NCBI GenBank assembly: GCA_022785155.1
Contig: JALFRH010000100.1
Location: 1 to 9,087, forward strand
From: Spirochaetales bacterium
GTDB lineage: Bacteria > Spirochaetota > Spirochaetia > Sphaerochaetales > Sphaerochaetaceae
Direction of reading: 5' to 3'
DNA: 9,087 bases
Shown here: piece by piece, positions 6,894 through 9,087 of the stretch
How positions within the stretch are numbered: position 1 is the stretch's first letter
Layout of the letters: each line of letters begins with the position of its first letter
Notes under the pieces: model-generated
Database searches by the model: none
Seen by the model: only the letters and a program-made list of their open reading frames with translations
What the model was told of the DNA's origin: nothing
Position numbers and translations under genes: made by a program

Positions 6894-7346
6894 TCAAAAC
6901 AAGAGCTTCTGAATCCATAGTTTTTCAGATAGCGATACTTTTCCGTCGGAGGCGCATATCATCAGAATTACAAGTACAATCTCTTTTCTCAGCTCATCGG
7001 AGAACTCAGAGAGTACCTCTATCATCTTTTCTGATATCTTCTTCATCTCCCTGGCTTCCTTCTTCATGAACCCGACGGCTTTCTTTGCATCCTTGTAGTT
7101 CATCTTCTCCCCCAAGAAGGATGAAAGGAGGGGATGAAGCAGCTCATACTCCTCCTGGGAAAGCCTGCCGTCTGCAGCCATGGCGGAGATGAGGAAGGTG
7201 GAGAGGATGTCTTCTCCACTCTCTCCATCCACTGATTTTTCAGATAGAAGAGGAAGGAGCTCTTCGCTCTTTCCCCTTAGAATTGCACACCTGGTTTCAA
7301 AATCTATATCTTCAGCCTCTTTGCAGAGTTCGTAGAATTCCGTCAT
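6894..7346 (-). CDS. TerB-like family protein
   Basis: 150 residues, the usual size of a single TerB-type helical domain, with no signal peptide or transmembrane segment. Two acidic repeats typical of TerB are visible: AADGRLSQEEYELL at 57-70 and ASDGKVSLSEKLWIQKL at 132-148. Each has the D-G-x-(hydrophobic)-S-x-x-E pattern thought to form a metal-binding site in this fold. TerB domains are linked to tellurite resistance and stress or membrane-associated complexes, but many stand-alone members have no known function. No other ter gene is present here, so tellurite resistance is not implied. It starts 8 bases after the PIG-L-like gene stop, with GAGGAA immediately upstream, so it is cotranscribed with that gene. 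Confidence 0.75.
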   Translation of the reverse strand: MTEFYELCKEAEDIDFETRCAILRGKSEELLPLLSEKSVDGESGEDILSTFLISAMAADGRLSQEEYELLHPLLSSFLGEKMNYKDAKKAVGFMKKEAREMKKISEKMIEVLSEFSDELRKEIVLVILMICASDGKVSLSEKLWIQKLLF

Positions 7347-7354
7347 ATGTTCCT

Positions 7355-8011
7355 CTATACCCTAATATATACACTCTCAAAGGCTTCGCTGTATAGACTT
7401 CCGGACTGGGCCCCGCGCATGGCGGCTACGCCTCTTATGGTTTCTGCACTTGTGACGGTGTCTTTTCGATTCATAAGGGTAATGGCCTTTTCCTTCTTTT
7501 CAAGCATGTCCTTGGATAGAGTTACATAGAAGTTTGGGGAAAACCATCTTACAGTTGGGTCCAGGGTCACATCGGTTGCAGATGGGAACTCCATATACAT
7601 AAGGGCCACCAAGGGTCTCAGATCCCTATTTCTCTTATAGAGCTGTGAAGCCTTCTGGGTTGCTCTGGCCGTTTCCCTTCTCTCCCTGTCCCCTACGGCA
7701 GGATGATAGGTGATTATGGAGTCGATGTCGTTGTCCACCATACACTTTTCAATGAAGGATACAAGGGAAGAAAAGGCCACTGTCTCTTTCTTCGTATCCA
7801 AGGTCCATAAATTCTCAACCTTAAGACCAATGGATGAAAGGACCATTCTATGGTCTGGAAGAGTATCTTCCTCCTTCCTCTCCCCATAGCTCTTTTTCCC
7901 GTCAAGAACGCATACAGATACCCCTGCACCACTCTTTATAAGCTTTTGGATGGTGCCGCCACAGCCAAGGATCTCATCTCCTGAATGAGCCACGACTATC
8001 AGATAATTCAT
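7355..8011 (-). CDS. PIG-L/LmbE-like deacetylase-family protein, active site altered
   Basis: 218 residues from ATG 8011, fixed by AAAGGAG five bases upstream. An in-frame ATG at 8092 would add 27 unrelated residues. The fold markers of the PIG-L family are clear: an N-terminal YLIVVAHSGDEILGCGGT strand-loop, the later YMEFPSATD segment, FSPNFYV near 157-163, and the end motif YSEAFE. The zinc/catalytic motif AHPDDE reads AHSGDE (8-13), so His9 and Asp12 remain but the general-base Asp is Gly11. The second motif, usually D-L-N-x-D-H, reads D-R-E-R-R-E (108-113), losing the third zinc ligand His. Typical members remove N-acetyl groups from sugars. This one may be inactive or work differently. 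It heads the minus-strand block, divergent from the PfkB kinase. Confidence 0.82.
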   Translation of the reverse strand: MNYLIVVAHSGDEILGCGGTIQKLIKSGAGVSVCVLDGKKSYGERKEEDTLPDHRMVLSSIGLKVENLWTLDTKKETVAFSSLVSFIEKCMVDNDIDSIITYHPAVGDRERRETARATQKASQLYKRNRDLRPLVALMYMEFPSATDVTLDPTVRWFSPNFYVTLSKDMLEKKEKAITLMNRKDTVTSAETIRGVAAMRGAQSGSLYSEAFESVYIRV

Positions 8012-8016
8012 ACATA

Positions 8017-8023
8017 CTCCTTT
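8017..8023 (-). promoter_or_regulatory. Shine-Dalgarno that fixes the PIG-L-like start
   Basis: On the minus strand AAAGGAG lies 5 bases before ATG 8011. An overlapping ATG four bases further up (complement of 8013-8015) is out of frame and too close to the site to be the start. Confidence 0.85.
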
Positions 8024-8080
8024 GATTCCCCCATATAAATTATCCTTCTGTGATTCTGTTACCATAATAACGCACCTTTC
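8024..8080 (-). promoter_or_regulatory. Probable promoter region of the minus-strand block
   Basis: Upstream of the PIG-L-like gene the minus strand has GATAAT (complement of 8039-8044) at a suitable distance for a short leader of about 20 bases. The -35 region 17 bases further up is poor. An imperfect dyad GTTA-N6-TAAC (8058-8071) lies in the same place and could be an operator. No single box is strong. Confidence 0.35.
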
Positions 8081-8100
8081 TTTATGCTGCACTTTTTATT

Positions 8101-8132
8101 TTGGACAAAAATTATTTTTCCTAGGATATAAT
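8101..8132 (+). promoter_or_regulatory. Promoter of the PfkB kinase gene (leaderless)
   Basis: A perfect TATAAT is at 8127-8132, inside a small dyad GGAT-ATA-ATCC (8124-8134). TTGGAC at 8101-8106 is a possible but widely spaced -35 box (20 bases). The expected transcription start, about 7 bases after the -10 box, falls on or next to the A of the start codon at 8139. The only SD-like sequence, AGGA 8123-8126, lies upstream of that point and would not be in the mRNA. Confidence 0.6.
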
Positions 8133-8138
8133 CCAGAT

Positions 8139-9074
8139 ATGATCCATATCCTTTGTCTTAACCCCACCATAGACCGTATGTATTATATAGATTCCTTTCT
8201 TCCTGGTTTCCAATACCATGGGAACCAAGGAGAAAGCTACCCTGGAGGAAAGGGAATGAATATCCTCAGAGTCCTCTCTGATTTCGTCTCTCCCCTCTCT
8301 TTCTATGCCTTCACTGCCGGAGGCAATGGAGAGATCATAAAGAGGGAGGCAGAGAGGCTGAAAGCCCTCTCGGTCTTTATTGAAGTCCAAGGGGAGACAA
8401 GAACCACCATCAATATAATGGATAGAAAGATGGGGAGGGAGACTGAGATAAAGGAGAAAGGCCCCTTTGTATCCCAAGATAAAGCCTTCTCCCTTTACTC
8501 TATATTGGAAGAGAGGATAAAAGAGAATGATATAGTAATTTTATCGGGCTCCCTACCCGAAGGTATGGACAAGAATGCGTATCTCAAAATATCGAGAATA
8601 GCAGATAAAAAGGGAGCCTCCGTCCTGTTGGATACAGGAGGAAGTCTTCTCAAGTCTTCCCTTCCAGGTAAATACTACCTTATTAAGCCCAATGAGAACG
8701 AGATAAGGGAGTTCTTTGATGATTACACCTCTTCCATCTCTCTTCTATCAAGAAAACTCCTGGAGAAGGGGGCGGAGAATGTCCTGGTCACCCGTGGCGG
8801 AGAGGGAGCATATTTTGTGGGAAGAGAGAGGGAGTATGAAATAAGAGTGCCTAAGATAAACGTAGTCTCCACCATCGGAAGCGGAGACTCCACTCTCGCT
8901 GGCTTTGCCTATGGCCTCTACTGCCCCCTACCCCTTATAGACACTCTATCCCTTGCCATTTCCTTTGGAAGCAGCAACGCCCTACATAGGGAAGTGGGGA
9001 GAGTGGAGAAGGAAGAGATAGAAGAAATAAGAAGGAAAATCGAGATAAAGGAGGCGGACACCCATGCTCTTTGA
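8139..9074 (+). CDS. PfkB-family kinase, 1-phosphofructokinase/tagatose-6-phosphate kinase type
   Basis: 311 residues, normal for this family. The start at ATG 8139 is set by homology: MIHILCLNPTIDR matches the usual N-terminus of FruK/LacC proteins, while an in-frame ATG at 8022 adds unrelated residues. PfkB signature 1 is seen at YPGGKGMN (34-41). LSGSLPEG is at 135-142 and KPNENEI at 183-189. Signature 2 is STIGSGDSTLAGF (244-256), with D250 as the catalytic base beside the GSGD anion hole. The enzyme would use ATP to phosphorylate a phosphosugar, most likely fructose-1-phosphate or tagatose-6-phosphate, in the cytoplasm. No PTS gene is visible in the window to settle which. It is divergent from the PIG-L-like block and overlaps the next gene by 11 bases, so an operon continues to the right. 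Confidence 0.92.
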   Translation: MIHILCLNPTIDRMYYIDSFLPGFQYHGNQGESYPGGKGMNILRVLSDFVSPLSFYAFTAGGNGEIIKREAERLKALSVFIEVQGETRTTINIMDRKMGRETEIKEKGPFVSQDKAFSLYSILEERIKENDIVILSGSLPEGMDKNAYLKISRIADKKGASVLLDTGGSLLKSSLPGKYYLIKPNENEIREFFDDYTSSISLLSRKLLEKGAENVLVTRGGEGAYFVGREREYEIRVPKINVVSTIGSGDSTLAGFAYGLYCPLPLIDTLSLAISFGSSNALHREVGRVEKEEIEEIRRKIEIKEADTHAL

Positions 9075-9087
9075 TTCCATAGACCAC
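9064..9087 (+). CDS. Start of a further gene, cut by the window edge
   Basis: ATG 9064 has AGGAGG at 9049-9054, nine bases upstream, inside the end of the kinase gene, and opens a frame in +1 relative to it. Only eight residues are visible (MLFDSIDH). This resembles the usual beginning of YhcH/YjgK/YiaL-family proteins (MIFDSLEN-type), sugar-related cupins, but eight residues cannot establish a family. Confidence 0.5.

Noticed and set aside
6894..7346. Tellurite-resistance locus
   Set aside because: Only a lone TerB-like domain is present; no TerC, TerD or TerA-like gene lies nearby.
8012..8092. N-terminal extension of the PIG-L-like protein from ATG 8092
   Set aside because: A strong AAAGGAG sits five bases before ATG 8011 and the first family strand starts there.
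8022..8138. N-terminal extension of the PfkB kinase from ATG 8022
   Set aside because: The extra residues run through the divergent promoter region and the family N-terminus begins exactly at 8139.

Overview
The window looks like a piece of a bacterial chromosome with dense gene packing, strong Shine-Dalgarno sites, AGA/AGG as the main arginine codons and moderate G+C (estimated by eye). The gene content suits a gut-type anaerobe that lives on sugars. A spirochaete (Treponema/Sphaerochaeta/Bullifex-like) is my best guess, but nothing in the sequence proves the phylum and a Firmicute is not excluded. I see no rRNA, tRNA, insertion sequence, phage gene or CRISPR array.

Left block (1-2850, + strand): the last 26 codons of what looks like a membrane permease, then a Gfo/Idh/MocA-family NAD(P)-dependent sugar oxidoreductase, then two different xylose-isomerase-like TIM-barrel sugar isomerases/epimerases. 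This is the usual content of an operon for taking up and converting a sugar, polyol or sugar acid. The first three genes are almost contiguous. A small GC-rich hairpin separates the two isomerases.

Middle block (8011 down to 2926, - strand): four genes run toward the left block. They are a PIG-L/LmbE-like protein, a TerB-like protein, a 2-isopropylmalate-synthase-like protein with an intact LeuA-type regulatory domain, and an 818-residue fusion of a TIM-barrel isomerase-like domain with a complete acyl-CoA synthetase (AMP-binding) enzyme. The last two overlap by ATGA and are followed directly by a rho-independent terminator. In three of these proteins or domains (PIG-L, LeuA-like, fused TIM barrel) residues that normally bind the catalytic metal are replaced, although the folds appear complete.

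Right block (8139-9087, + strand): a divergent PfkB-family kinase of the 1-phosphofructokinase/tagatose-6-phosphate kinase type. Its perfect TATAAT box sits only 6 bases before the start codon, suggesting a leaderless mRNA. It overlaps the first 8 codons of a further gene that runs off the window.

The part most worth following up is the coupled pair of the degenerate LeuA-like protein and the TIM-barrel/acyl-CoA ligase fusion. An acyl-CoA-forming enzyme is made together with a relative of an acyl-CoA-condensing enzyme that has lost its metal site.
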